Positions 50,492 through 58,097 of a DNA stretch of 64,000 bases are shown here, in pieces (the first letter of the stretch is position 1; each line of letters begins with the position of its first letter). Made by a program: the position numbers and the translations under genes. Source of the DNA: Altererythrobacter sp. TH136 (GTDB lineage Bacteria > Pseudomonadota > Alphaproteobacteria > Sphingomonadales > Sphingomonadaceae); assembly GCF_007065885.1 (NCBI RefSeq), contig NZ_CP041409.1, forward strand, positions 2,217,501 through 2,281,500, read 5' to 3'. The notes under the pieces were generated by a model. The model had not been told where the DNA came from. It did no database searches and saw only the letters and a list, made by a program, of their open reading frames with translations.

Positions 50492-50518
50492 GGAACGAAG
50501 CTTGCGTGGCTTGGTTCC
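50492..50518. promoter_or_regulatory. Bidirectional EcfG-type promoter between nepR and the histidine kinase
   Basis: On the minus strand the sequence reads GGAAC (50518-50514), 16 bases, CGTT (50497-50494), a perfect EcfG consensus before nepR. On the plus strand the same DNA reads GGAAC (50492-50496), 16 bases, GGTT (50513-50516) before the kinase. The two -35 and -10 boxes overlap each other. Confidence 0.75.
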
Positions 50519-50525
50519 CTCCACG

Positions 50526-52262
50526 ATGGCCGCGGTGCAGCCAGTATTCACAGGTGTGTTAGTTGGGGGCCGGGTAAGCTTTTTGGAAGAGTCCGATATC
50601 CATTCCCGGCGCACCCGGCGCTGGCTGGTTTCCTATCCGCGCGCGACCCCGCTGGCGATCTTCCTGCTGATCGCGGCGATCACGGCGTTGAGCGTGTTTG
50701 CCATCGAGCGCGGTGAGTACCGGCGCGAGGAAGCCCGGCTGAGCGAGACTGCCAAGGCGATCGCCTCGGCGATCGAACGGCGCGGCAACACGTCCTCGGC
50801 TTATCTCCGCGCGGGCGCTGCATTATTCGGCACGGTCAAGACCGTGCCGCCCAGCCTGTTCCGGCGGTTTGTCAGCGAACTGCGGCTCGACGCGGATTAT
50901 CGCGGCGCCGAAGGCATCGGCTGGGCGGAAGCGATCTCGCCGGCGCAGCTTGCTACGTACCAGGCGCGGATGGAGACGGAGAGGCCCGGCGCCCGACCGG
51001 TGTATCCGCGCCCGGACGGGCGGCTCGGGCAGATGACGCCGATCACATATCTGCTCCCGGATACCGAGCGAAACCGGCGGGCGCTGGGCTTCGACATGTA
51101 TTCCGATCCAATCCGCCGTGCGGCGATGGAGGAGGCCGAGCGAGCAGTGCGGCCTACTGCCAGCGGGCCGGTGGTGCTGGTGCAGGAAGAGGACGGCCGC
51201 CGTTCGACCGGCTTCCTGATATACATGCCCGTGTTCGATCAGGTATCGGAAGCGCGGCGGCTCAAGGGCTTTCTGTACAGTCCGTTCAATGCGCGCGATT
51301 TCCTGACCTCTGCGCTGCAGCTCGAGACGCGCAATGACATGGGCATCCGGCTCTATGATGGCGACGCCGATCCGGGGAACCTGCTGGCCGAGATCGCGCC
51401 CGACGAACGCACCGGTCGCACGATGACGGAGCGGGTCATGGTCGCAAACCGGCCGATGACCTTGGCGATCGAATCGACCCGCGGCGCATCGCTGTCGATG
51501 CTGTCGATGCTGACCCTGCTGTTCGGCCTGCTGGTCGCCAGCTTGTTGATGGTCGTCGCGCGTCTGCTCACCCAGCAAGCGGTCGAGGACCAGGCCTCGC
51601 TTGAATGGCTGGCGGAGCAAAACTCGATCCGCGACACGCTGACGCGCGAACTCAACCATCGGGTGAAGAACACGCTCGCTAACGTGCTGTCGATCGTCAG
51701 CCTGACACGGCGGCGCGCGCATAGCCTGGATGAATTTGCCGAAGGGCTGGACGGGCGCATCCGCGCGCTGTCAGCCACCCACGACCTGCTGACGCAATCG
51801 GACTGGGGGACAACTCCCATCGGGTCGGTCATCGAAGCCGAGCTGACCCCCTATGCCCGGGCGGAAGGGTCGCTGGAGATCGGCGGCCCCCATGTGGAAC
51901 TGGCGCCGAACGACGCGCTCTCGCTCGGGCTCGCGGTGCACGAGTTGGCCACCAACGCGGCCAAGTACGGCGCGCTGTCGACCGCCGCTGGCAACGTGCG
52001 GATCACCTGGGCGCTCGACCGTCCTGACCTCGTCAGCGTGCGGTGGGTCGAAACCGGGGGTCCGCCCGTGCCGCAGGATCGTCCGCGCGGCTTCGGCACC
52101 GACCTGATCGAGAAGATCGTGGCGCATGAACTGCGGCACCCGGTGGAGCTGTCCTTCAACCCCGGCGGCGTGTCGTGCACCCTGTACGTACCTGTCCGGG
52201 TACGCAGCGAGTTCGAGATCCGCGCCCGCCGCCGATCGGAAGCTGCCGCCAAGGCGAAGTAA
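50526..52262 (+). CDS. CHASE-domain HWE-type sensor histidine kinase of the general stress response
   Basis: A 578-residue membrane kinase. A first helix (LAIFLLIAAITALSVFAI, about 32-50) precedes a periplasmic CHASE domain (about 80-265, with EGIGWAEAISPAQLATYQ and MPVFDQ), a second helix (about 310-330), then a HWE/HisKA_2 domain with the phosphorylatable His in ELNHRVKNTLANV, and an ATPase domain with AVHELATNAAKYGAL and GFGTDLIEKIV. Such PAK kinases phosphorylate PhyR. The start is uncertain: ATG 50526 sits just after the -10 box; GTG 50556 is the alternative, and an upstream ATG at 50484 would lie before the promoter. Confidence 0.85.
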   Translation: MAAVQPVFTGVLVGGRVSFLEESDIHSRRTRRWLVSYPRATPLAIFLLIAAITALSVFAIERGEYRREEARLSETAKAIASAIERRGNTSSAYLRAGAALFGTVKTVPPSLFRRFVSELRLDADYRGAEGIGWAEAISPAQLATYQARMETERPGARPVYPRPDGRLGQMTPITYLLPDTERNRRALGFDMYSDPIRRAAMEEAERAVRPTASGPVVLVQEEDGRRSTGFLIYMPVFDQVSEARRLKGFLYSPFNARDFLTSALQLETRNDMGIRLYDGDADPGNLLAEIAPDERTGRTMTERVMVANRPMTLAIESTRGASLSMLSMLTLLFGLLVASLLMVVARLLTQQAVEDQASLEWLAEQNSIRDTLTRELNHRVKNTLANVLSIVSLTRRRAHSLDEFAEGLDGRIRALSATHDLLTQSDWGTTPIGSVIEAELTPYARAEGSLEIGGPHVELAPNDALSLGLAVHELATNAAKYGALSTAAGNVRITWALDRPDLVSVRWVETGGPPVPQDRPRGFGTDLIEKIVAHELRHPVELSFNPGGVSCTLYVPVRVRSEFEIRARRRSEAAAKAK

Positions 52263-52293
52263 GCGCTGAGCGAGGTGAGCGGCCGATACGAAA

Positions 52294-52321
52294 TGAGCGG
52301 CCAGTCGCCCGGCCGCTCATC
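52294..52321 (+). terminator. Hairpin between the kinase and phyR
   Basis: ATGAGCGGCC and GGCCGCTCAT form a ten-pair perfect stem with an 8-base loop, followed by CATGTTTCTT. It lies between convergent genes; the T tract is interrupted, so efficiency is uncertain. Confidence 0.55.
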
Positions 52322-52344
52322 ATGTTTCTTCTGGAAGTGGTAGC

Positions 52345-53142
52345 TCAGCCGAACGGGCGGCTCGATCCGAAGAACAACGCCTGGCTGATGGCCGCGCGTA
52401 CCGTCGATTCCTGGAACGGCTTGGTCACCAGGTACGTCGGTTCCGGCCGGTCGCCGGTCAGCAGCCGCTCAGGATATGCCGTGATGAAAATCACCGGGAC
52501 GCTGTCGATCGCCAGGATGTCGTCCACCGCGTCCAGGCCGGAGGATCCATCCGCCAGCTGGATATCGGCGAGCACGAGGCCCGGAGTGCGCTCTGCCACG
52601 ACTTCCTGCGCTTGGGTGCGGGTCGCCGCGGTGCCGCAGATCTCGTGTCCGAGTGACCGGACGAGGTCTTCGAGCTGCATCGAGATCAGCGGCTCGTCCT
52701 CGATGATCAGGACGCTGGTCGAGGACTCGCGATCGATTTCCTGGACCGCTTCCTTGACCATCGATTCCACGTCGGCGGCGCTCATGTCCATCACTTCGGC
52801 CGCTTCGGGAATCGAGAAATCCTCCAGCGTCGTCAGCAGCAGTGCCTGGCGATTGAGCGGCGTGATCGTGCGCAAGCGGTCCTGCGCCGCATGCTCATGG
52901 TTTGAGCTCGCGGCTTCATCGTCGCTGCCTACTTCCAGGTAAGCGCTGGACCAGACCTTGTTGAACGCCTTGTAGAGCGGCACGCGGCCACCCGAGAGCG
53001 AATTTTTCAGCGCGTCGTCGGCCAGCGCAGCCTCAAGCGTGGCGCGCACGAATGCGTCGCCGGTATGTTGTGAACCAGTTAGAGCCCGCGCGTAACGGCG
53101 CAGATACGGCAGATTGGCGGCGACTTGATCCCCGAGCGACAT
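52345..53142 (-). CDS. phyR: General stress response regulator PhyR (sigma-like output, receiver)
   Basis: A 265-residue response regulator with the PhyR layout. The N-terminal sigma-like domain (about 1-125) mimics an ECF sigma factor (LPYLRRYARALTGSQHTGD, LRTITPLNRQALLLTTLEDFSIPEAAEVM). The C-terminal receiver (about 140-258) has IIEDEPL, phospho-acceptor Asp in LVLADIQLAD, TAYPE and VTKPFQ. When phosphorylated it binds NepR and frees EcfG. An EcfG-type promoter lies 32 bases upstream of its start, which has the ribosome binding site GGGAAGGGA. Confidence 0.97.
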   Translation of the reverse strand: MSLGDQVAANLPYLRRYARALTGSQHTGDAFVRATLEAALADDALKNSLSGGRVPLYKAFNKVWSSAYLEVGSDDEAASSNHEHAAQDRLRTITPLNRQALLLTTLEDFSIPEAAEVMDMSAADVESMVKEAVQEIDRESSTSVLIIEDEPLISMQLEDLVRSLGHEICGTAATRTQAQEVVAERTPGLVLADIQLADGSSGLDAVDDILAIDSVPVIFITAYPERLLTGDRPEPTYLVTKPFQESTVRAAISQALFFGSSRPFG

Positions 53143-53173
53143 GCATTCCCTTCCCGTAAAAGTCTCGCGCGTA

Positions 53174-53198
53174 AACGGAACGGCGCTGCTATTGTTCC
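53174..53198 (-). promoter_or_regulatory. EcfG-type promoter of phyR
   Basis: The minus strand reads GGAAC (53198-53194), 16 bases, CGTT (53177-53174). A transcript would start near 53167, about 25 bases before the phyR ATG. Confidence 0.75.
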
Positions 53199-53368
53199 GC
53201 TGAAAGTTTGGCAAGCGAAGTCGCCGGTGCCGGTGGGAGAGTCTCCATGCGGACTCAATTGCGGCGGTCGTTCTGACCCACATATCCCCGTCAGCCGGGC
53301 ATATTAATCAAGCATTTCAAACGCATGTGATAAAAAATCAGCGGTCGACGATTTTTTTCGGGTCCTTG

Positions 53369-53393
53369 GGAACGCCCAAACGGGTGGATCATT
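53369..53393 (+). promoter_or_regulatory. Possible degenerate EcfG-type promoter of the small RNA
   Basis: GGAAC (53369-53373), 16 bases, CATT (53390-53393). One base differs from the CGTT consensus. It points at the small RNA candidate immediately downstream. Confidence 0.35.
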
Positions 53394-53396
53394 TTA

Positions 53397-53492
53397 TCCT
53401 TGTCACCGCCGAGACCCCCCCTCCCGTCCAAGCGGCTGGTGATACGATCCCGAAGGGCCTTCGCTCTCCAAGAGAGCGAAGGCCTTTTTTTT
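53397..53492 (+). ncRNA. Candidate trans-acting small RNA with C-rich loop
   Basis: About 95 bases without a coding frame of note. A 5' stem-loop pairs TCACCGCC (53403-53410) with GGCTGGTGA (53434-53442, one bulged T), closing a 23-base loop that exposes a C-rich run CCCCCCCTCCC (53415-53425). Such a C-rich loop can pair with Shine-Dalgarno sequences. The 3' end is a 13-pair perfect terminator stem with a three-base loop and eight T (53456-53492). There is no protein gene on this strand for the terminator to serve. Transcription start is assumed from a weak box upstream. Confidence 0.65.
53456..53492 (+). terminator. Strong rho-independent terminator of the candidate small RNA
   Basis: GGCCTTCGCTCTC and GAGAGCGAAGGCC form 13 perfect pairs around loop CAA, followed by TTTTTTTT (53485-53492). 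The reverse direction lacks a T tract, so it acts on the plus strand. Confidence 0.93.
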
Positions 53493-53560
53493 AAGATTTT
53501 CTGCGCACGAAATGGCTCGGCTGCCATGCACCGAAAGGATTTCCGCGCGCGCGCCGTCCG

Positions 53561-53992
53561 CTAAGCGAGCGCTTGCTTGAGCCGGCCCAGCAGGCCGGGG
53601 CGAGGCGGTTGGCGGAGCGCCGCGATCAGGTCGTTGTGATCGTACGGCTTGGCAAGCACCGGGCCCAGTTCTGCGATCTCGGGCGGGATGTCCTGCGGTG
53701 CGCCGGTCGAAAAGACGATCCGTGGCGGCTTGGGACCGACCGAGTTGACCAGTTCGGCCAACGCCCAGCCATCGTCCCGGTCAGCGAGATGGACATCGAG
53801 CACCATCCCATCGGGCCGCGTATCGCGCAGAACCGCCAGCGCCTCCGCTGTCGTGCTGCACATCTTGACCTCGGTAGCGCCGCCATCGAGCAGGGCCTGT
53901 TCGATCGCCATCGCGATCAATGGATCGTCTTCCACCAGCAGGACAACGCCCAGCGGGAGGTTCTTGCTCGTTCGTGCCGGACGTCTGGCCAC
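53561..53992 (-). CDS. Single-domain response regulator, FATGUY-like
   Basis: A 143-residue receiver without output domain. The acidic pocket is LLVEDDPL, the phospho-acceptor Asp is in GMVLDVHLAD, and the switch region reads IVFSTGAP followed by LAKPYD. The FSTG stretch and Tyr after KP recall the FATGUY group (F-A-T-G-x-Y), to which the SdrG regulator of Sphingomonas stress signalling belongs. It has a short basic N-terminal tail. Lies near phyR with its own EcfG-type box upstream. Assignment to SdrG is inference. Confidence 0.8.
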   Translation of the reverse strand: MARRPARTSKNLPLGVVLLVEDDPLIAMAIEQALLDGGATEVKMCSTTAEALAVLRDTRPDGMVLDVHLADRDDGWALAELVNSVGPKPPRIVFSTGAPQDIPPEIAELGPVLAKPYDHNDLIAALRQPPRPGLLGRLKQALA

Positions 53993-54046
53993 TTCAAATC
54001 CCTCACGCTCGGACCGGGCGCGGCGGCCCGACCATCCGTAAAGCCA

Positions 54047-54072
54047 AACGGCAAGGAACGCGCGGCCGTTCC
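54047..54072 (-). promoter_or_regulatory. EcfG-type promoter upstream of the single-domain regulator
   Basis: The minus strand reads GGAAC (54072-54068), 17 bases, CGTT (54050-54047), about 55 bases before the start at 53992. Spacing of 17 is within the known range. Confidence 0.55.
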
Positions 54073-54133
54073 CCGTTCGCGCTTCACTGTGCCCCGATTG
54101 CGCCGCACCGTGTCGCGTTTGCCACGCCCGGCG

Positions 54134-55288
54134 TCAGAGTGCTTTCTCGTAGATCACGTACGCACGGTTTTCGTGGCCGTTGATGGCATCGGCGATCGCG
54201 ACCATTCCCTGGTTGTCTTCCAGGATCCAGCCGAATTCGCCCCGGGTGGCGCCGTACCGCCGGATGGCCTCATGCCGGATAGTCTCGATCATCATGAAGG
54301 CCAGCTGGCTGGCCGTGCGCGACGCTTGCAGGCGCTTGCGAACGCCCATCAGCGGAACCCGCATCGTGCGCATCCGCGGTTTTCGCAGCCAGAGCAACAG
54401 CTTGGCCCAGCCGAACGGGAACAGGCGACCCTTCAGGGGGGCGAGCGCTTCGTTGAGGTCGGGCAAGGTCATCATGAAAGCGACCGGCTCGCCATCGTAC
54501 TCGGCGATCATGATCAGGTCCTCAAACACGATCGGCCGGAATTTCTTGCCCGCGTAGGCGATCTCCGCCTCGGTAAAGGGCACGAAACCCCAGTTATCCG
54601 ACCACGCATCGTTGAGGATTTCCAGGATCAGCCGCGCTTCCTCGTCGAACCGCGACTTGTCCACCTTGCGGATGCGGATGCGTGTATTCTTCTCGCCCGC
54701 CGCTACGATCCGCTGGATCAGCGGGGGAAAGTCGTTGGTGATGTCGATTTCATAGGTGAGCAGGCGCTTGGTCGGGGAATAGCCACCGCTGCTTTCGATC
54801 CACTGGGCATAGCGGGCCGGCTGGTGTCCCATCATCACGGTGGGAGGATGGTCATGGCCGCGCACCAGCTGGCCCGGCTCCTCCCAGACCGACATGCTCA
54901 GGGGGGCGAGCACGCGGGTCATGCCCTGATCGCGCAACCAGTCTTCGGCATGACGGATCAGCGCGTGGGCAACGTCCTCGTCCTCGGCTTCAAGCAGGCC
55001 CCAGTTGCCGGTGCCGGGCCCCATGCCCTGTTCCGGCGGCTGCGCCACCGCGAGGTGATCGATGTGCGCGGAAATCCGTCCCACAACCCGGCCGCCGTCG
55101 CGGGCGATGACCTGGTGGACCGTCGCATGTTCGAAGAACGGGTTCTTGCCCGGGGTGACAAGCTCGATCGCTTCCATCCGCAGCGGCGCAACCCAGTTGG
55201 GGTCGGAGCCGTTCAGGCGATAACTGAGATCGACGAATTCGCGCCGGTCGCGCTTGCTGGCGACGGGGGTGAACTCTATCTTGCGCAT
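54134..55288 (-). CDS. Conserved protein of GNAT-like fold
   Basis: A 384-residue protein without signal peptide. The N-terminus MRKIEFTPVASKRDRREFVDLSYRLNG-type (residues 1-27) and the central TRVLAPLSMSVWEEPGQLVRG are typical of a widespread alphaproteobacterial family related to N-acetyltransferases; the second half has DEPVAFMMTLPDLNEAL-like (seen as GEPVAFMMTLPDLNEAL) and ends in GHENRAYVIYEKAL. Substrate unknown. It lies convergent to nothing and divergent to the desaturase gene. Confidence 0.7.
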   Translation of the reverse strand: MRKIEFTPVASKRDRREFVDLSYRLNGSDPNWVAPLRMEAIELVTPGKNPFFEHATVHQVIARDGGRVVGRISAHIDHLAVAQPPEQGMGPGTGNWGLLEAEDEDVAHALIRHAEDWLRDQGMTRVLAPLSMSVWEEPGQLVRGHDHPPTVMMGHQPARYAQWIESSGGYSPTKRLLTYEIDITNDFPPLIQRIVAAGEKNTRIRIRKVDKSRFDEEARLILEILNDAWSDNWGFVPFTEAEIAYAGKKFRPIVFEDLIMIAEYDGEPVAFMMTLPDLNEALAPLKGRLFPFGWAKLLLWLRKPRMRTMRVPLMGVRKRLQASRTASQLAFMMIETIRHEAIRRYGATRGEFGWILEDNQGMVAIADAINGHENRAYVIYEKAL

Positions 55289-55396
55289 GGGATCCTCCCG
55301 ACCTCGTTCATTTCGCATAACGCGCGAAGCGGTTATGGACCCCGCGTGGGTCGGCCGCGCCGGATAGGCTGCGGGACTTGATCGGAAAAGCCAGAA

Positions 55397-56521
55397 ATGA
55401 CCGCCTCGACTGCTTCCTCACCTGTTCAATCCGCTGGTCCCCCGGCTTACTCCGGTGCGCGCACGGAAGACGACAAGGCGCTGCTGCGCGCGGCAGCCGA
55501 ACTGACCCGCGACATCAGCACCGCCAAGCCGCACATCTACTGGTCCGACATGCTGCTTTCAGCCGCTGTGGGGTACGCCGCGCTGGCCGGCGCGATCCTG
55601 GCCCCCGCATTATGGCAGACCATCGCGCTGGGCGTGATCTCGACGCTGGCGTTGTACCGCGCGTTGCTGTTCATCCATGAACTCACTCACTTGCATCGCA
55701 ATGCGCTGCCCGGATTTCGGACGACCTGGAACCTGCTGGTCGGCATCCCGATGCTCACCCCGTCGTTCATGTACGAGGACGGGCACACGATCCATCATTC
55801 GCGCAAGCGCTATGGCACCCGCGATGACCCGGAATACCTGCCGCTGGCGCTGATGAAGCCGTGGAGCCTGCCTCTGTTCGTGCTGATCGCGTTGCTCGCG
55901 CCCATCGGACTGGTGCTGCGCTTCGGCGTGCTCGCGCCGCTTGGCCTGTTCATTCCCGCCCTGCGGCGGGCGAACTGGGCGCGCTTTTCCACTTTGGCCA
56001 TCAACCCCGAATTCCGCCGCCGCCCGGCCGACCCGCAGAATCGTCGCCGGTTCGCATGGCTGGAAGCGGGTGCCGCGCTATGGGGCATGGCGCTGATCGC
56101 CAGCGTCTTTGTGATCGGCTGGCAACCCCTGGTGGTGGCGCTGGCCATCTTCTCAGCCGTGGCGGTGCTCAACCAGTTGCGGACCTTGGTGGCGCACTTG
56201 TGGGAAAACGAGGGTGAGGCGATGAGTGTGACTGCTCAGTACCTCGACACCGCGAACGTTCCCCCGCCGGGATGGATCGCTGCCTTGTGGGCGCCGGTGG
56301 GTTTGCGGTTCCACGCTCTGCACCACTTGCTGCCGTCGTTGCCGTACCACTCGCTTGGCGAAGCGCACCGGAGATTGACCGCGCACGAAGCGGCCAGCGT
56401 TACTTATGGCAAGGCGCACTATCGTGGCATGGCGCCGCTGATCGGGCGGATCGCATCGAGCACCATGCGTGGCCGCCCGCAGCAGGCCGAGCCGGCAGGT
56501 GACACCGTCCAGGCAAGCTGA
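55397..56521 (+). CDS. Membrane fatty acid desaturase
   Basis: A 374-residue di-iron desaturase. The three histidine boxes are FIHELTHLHR (about 92-101), HTIHHSRKR and FHALHHLLPS (about 310-319). About four hydrophobic segments surround them, including LLSAAVGYAALAGAILAPALW. An N-terminal disordered stretch of about 25 residues precedes the domain. It introduces a double bond into a membrane lipid acyl chain or a carotenoid-like substrate; the exact substrate is not decided. Divergent from the GNAT-like gene. Confidence 0.88.
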   Translation: MTASTASSPVQSAGPPAYSGARTEDDKALLRAAAELTRDISTAKPHIYWSDMLLSAAVGYAALAGAILAPALWQTIALGVISTLALYRALLFIHELTHLHRNALPGFRTTWNLLVGIPMLTPSFMYEDGHTIHHSRKRYGTRDDPEYLPLALMKPWSLPLFVLIALLAPIGLVLRFGVLAPLGLFIPALRRANWARFSTLAINPEFRRRPADPQNRRRFAWLEAGAALWGMALIASVFVIGWQPLVVALAIFSAVAVLNQLRTLVAHLWENEGEAMSVTAQYLDTANVPPPGWIAALWAPVGLRFHALHHLLPSLPYHSLGEAHRRLTAHEAASVTYGKAHYRGMAPLIGRIASSTMRGRPQQAEPAGDTVQAS

Positions 56522-56562
56522 GCGCGCCCCCGGACACACACTCGACCTGAGACGGATACAAG

Positions 56563-56596
56563 AAAGGGGCCGCCTCCTGAGAGACGGCCCCTTTTG
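56563..56596 (+). terminator. Rho-independent terminator of the desaturase gene
   Basis: GGGGCCG and CGGCCCC form a seven-pair stem, extended by AAA/TTT, with TTTT after it. It follows the desaturase stop by about 40 bases. Confidence 0.82.
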
Positions 56597-56639
56597 TACG
56601 CCGGCCACAAAGGGTCGGGCGTGACGATCGCTTAAGCGA

Positions 56640-56927
56640 TTACTGCGCGGTCGCGGTTGCGGTCGGCGTTGCGCCGGCACCCATCGTCGCACCAGCGTCA
56701 ACCGAAGCGCCAGCAGCCGGAGCGGCAGTCGTGTCGGTTGCCATCGGGTCGGTCGCCATGGCGGTGTCGGTCGCCATCGGGTCGGTCGCCATCGCGGTGT
56801 CGGCAGCCATCGGCTCCGTCATCGTGGTGTCGGCGGCGGCATCGGTTGCGACGGTGTCGGTTTCAGCGTCGCCGCCGCAGGCGGTCAGGGCGAGAGCGGC
56901 GATCAGGGGAAATGCAAACTTCTTCAT
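56640..56927 (-). CDS. Small repeat lipoprotein (Thr/Asp/Met/Ala)
   Basis: A 95-residue protein with a lipoprotein signal (ALALTAC, Cys about residue 17) and a low-complexity mature part made of near-repeats TDPMATDTAMA, then an Ala/Gly/Thr-rich end. The composition (Asp and Thr, few hydrophobics) suggests an extended, disordered chain. An EcfG-type box lies 32 bases upstream of the ATG at 56927. Function unknown. Confidence 0.7.
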   Translation of the reverse strand: MKKFAFPLIAALALTACGGDAETDTVATDAAADTTMTEPMAADTAMATDPMATDTAMATDPMATDTTAAPAAGASVDAGATMGAGATPTATATAQ

Positions 56928-56958
56928 GGGGTCGGACTCCTCGGGATAGTTCCCGGTC

Positions 56959-56983
56959 AACCGGATAGCGCCGCCAAAGTTCC
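56959..56983 (-). promoter_or_regulatory. EcfG-type promoter of the small lipoprotein
   Basis: The minus strand reads GGAAC (56983-56979), 16 bases, GGTT (56962-56959). It is the same variant -10 as in the kinase promoter. Confidence 0.5.
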
Positions 56984-56993
56984 GCCGCAATTG

Positions 56994-58091
56994 CTATTCT
57001 TCAGTCCGGATCAGAACGGTCTCGCCGATCAGCGCGAACAGGACGAAAGGCGCCCACGCCGCGAGCAAGGGGGGATACCCGCCGAAATTGCCCATCGCGA
57101 GCGCGGCGTTGTCCACCACGAAGTACGCAAAGCCCAACGCCATCCCGATCGCTGCCCGGACCAGTACCTGACCCGACCGGGCCAGCCCGAACGCGGCCAC
57201 CGCGCCAAGCAGCGGCATCAGGACCGATGACAGGGGGCCGGCAAGCTTGTGCCACCACTTGGCCTTCAGTTCGGCCGTGCGGCGGCCGGCGGCTTCGTAG
57301 TCGGCGATCGACTGGCGGAGCTGCCAGAACGACTGCGCGTCGGCATCGACACTACCGAGCGCGACCTGCTCCGGCGTGATCTGCGAAGCGACGACCTCGC
57401 TTGAGACCGCTTCGCTGCGCGCGCCCGCGACATCGAAGCGCTCCGCGTTCTCCAGTCGCCACCCGGGGTTGGCGTACACCGCCCGCGCGGCACGCACCTG
57501 ATCGGCGATCGCCCCGGTTGGAGAACGGCGATACCAGGTGACTCCGGTCAATTCGGTGCCGGCGCCCGTGCCACTGACGCTGGCGGCCGTCAGGATATTG
57601 GTCCCGTCGGTGAGGTAGAGATTGGTTCTGGTGCCCGAATCCAGCGGCACTTTGCGAAACTCGTTGGCATCCCATGCCTTCAGGGTCGCGTTGGCGCGGG
57701 TCACCACGCGTTCGTTGAACGCGAAGCTGCCGACGCCCACGATCAGTGCGGTGAGCAACAGCGGCGCGAGGATCTGGTGCGCCGACAGCCCCGCGGCCTT
57801 CATCGAGATGACTTCGCTGTTCTGGTTGAGGCCCACCAGGGTGATGATGGTCGCCAGCAGAACCGAATACGGCAGGAACCGCGCCACCAACTGCGGCGCG
57901 CGCAAGGTGGCGTAGGTCCAGATTTCCGCTTGCCCGTTGCCCGGCACGGCCAGGATCTTGCCGGTGCTCGACAGCAGGTCGAGCATCAGCAGCACCAGCA
58001 CCAGCATCACCAGCACCGCCAGGATGCGCACCACAAACAGCTTTGCGAGGTAAAGCGTCAACGTGCGCGAGGGAAAGAAATCGAGCTGCAT
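56994..58091 (-). CDS. lptG: LPS export ABC transporter permease LptG
   Basis: A 365-residue inner-membrane permease with two blocks of three helices around a periplasmic beta-jellyroll (about 120-280). The first block starts TLTLYLAKLFVVRILAVLVMLVLVLLMLDLL, and TIITLVGLNQNSEVISMKAAGLS is the conserved cytoplasmic coupling segment that meets LptB. It moves LPS out of the membrane together with LptF, encoded six bases upstream. Confidence 0.93.
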   Translation of the reverse strand: MQLDFFPSRTLTLYLAKLFVVRILAVLVMLVLVLLMLDLLSSTGKILAVPGNGQAEIWTYATLRAPQLVARFLPYSVLLATIITLVGLNQNSEVISMKAAGLSAHQILAPLLLTALIVGVGSFAFNERVVTRANATLKAWDANEFRKVPLDSGTRTNLYLTDGTNILTAASVSGTGAGTELTGVTWYRRSPTGAIADQVRAARAVYANPGWRLENAERFDVAGARSEAVSSEVVASQITPEQVALGSVDADAQSFWQLRQSIADYEAAGRRTAELKAKWWHKLAGPLSSVLMPLLGAVAAFGLARSGQVLVRAAIGMALGFAYFVVDNAALAMGNFGGYPPLLAAWAPFVLFALIGETVLIRTEE

Positions 58092-58097
58092 CGGGAT

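Noticed and set aside
53573-55381. A 602-codon open frame on the plus strand opposite the response regulator and GNAT-like genes
   Set aside because: Antisense shadow of two real genes; composition is Arg/His/Gln-rich.
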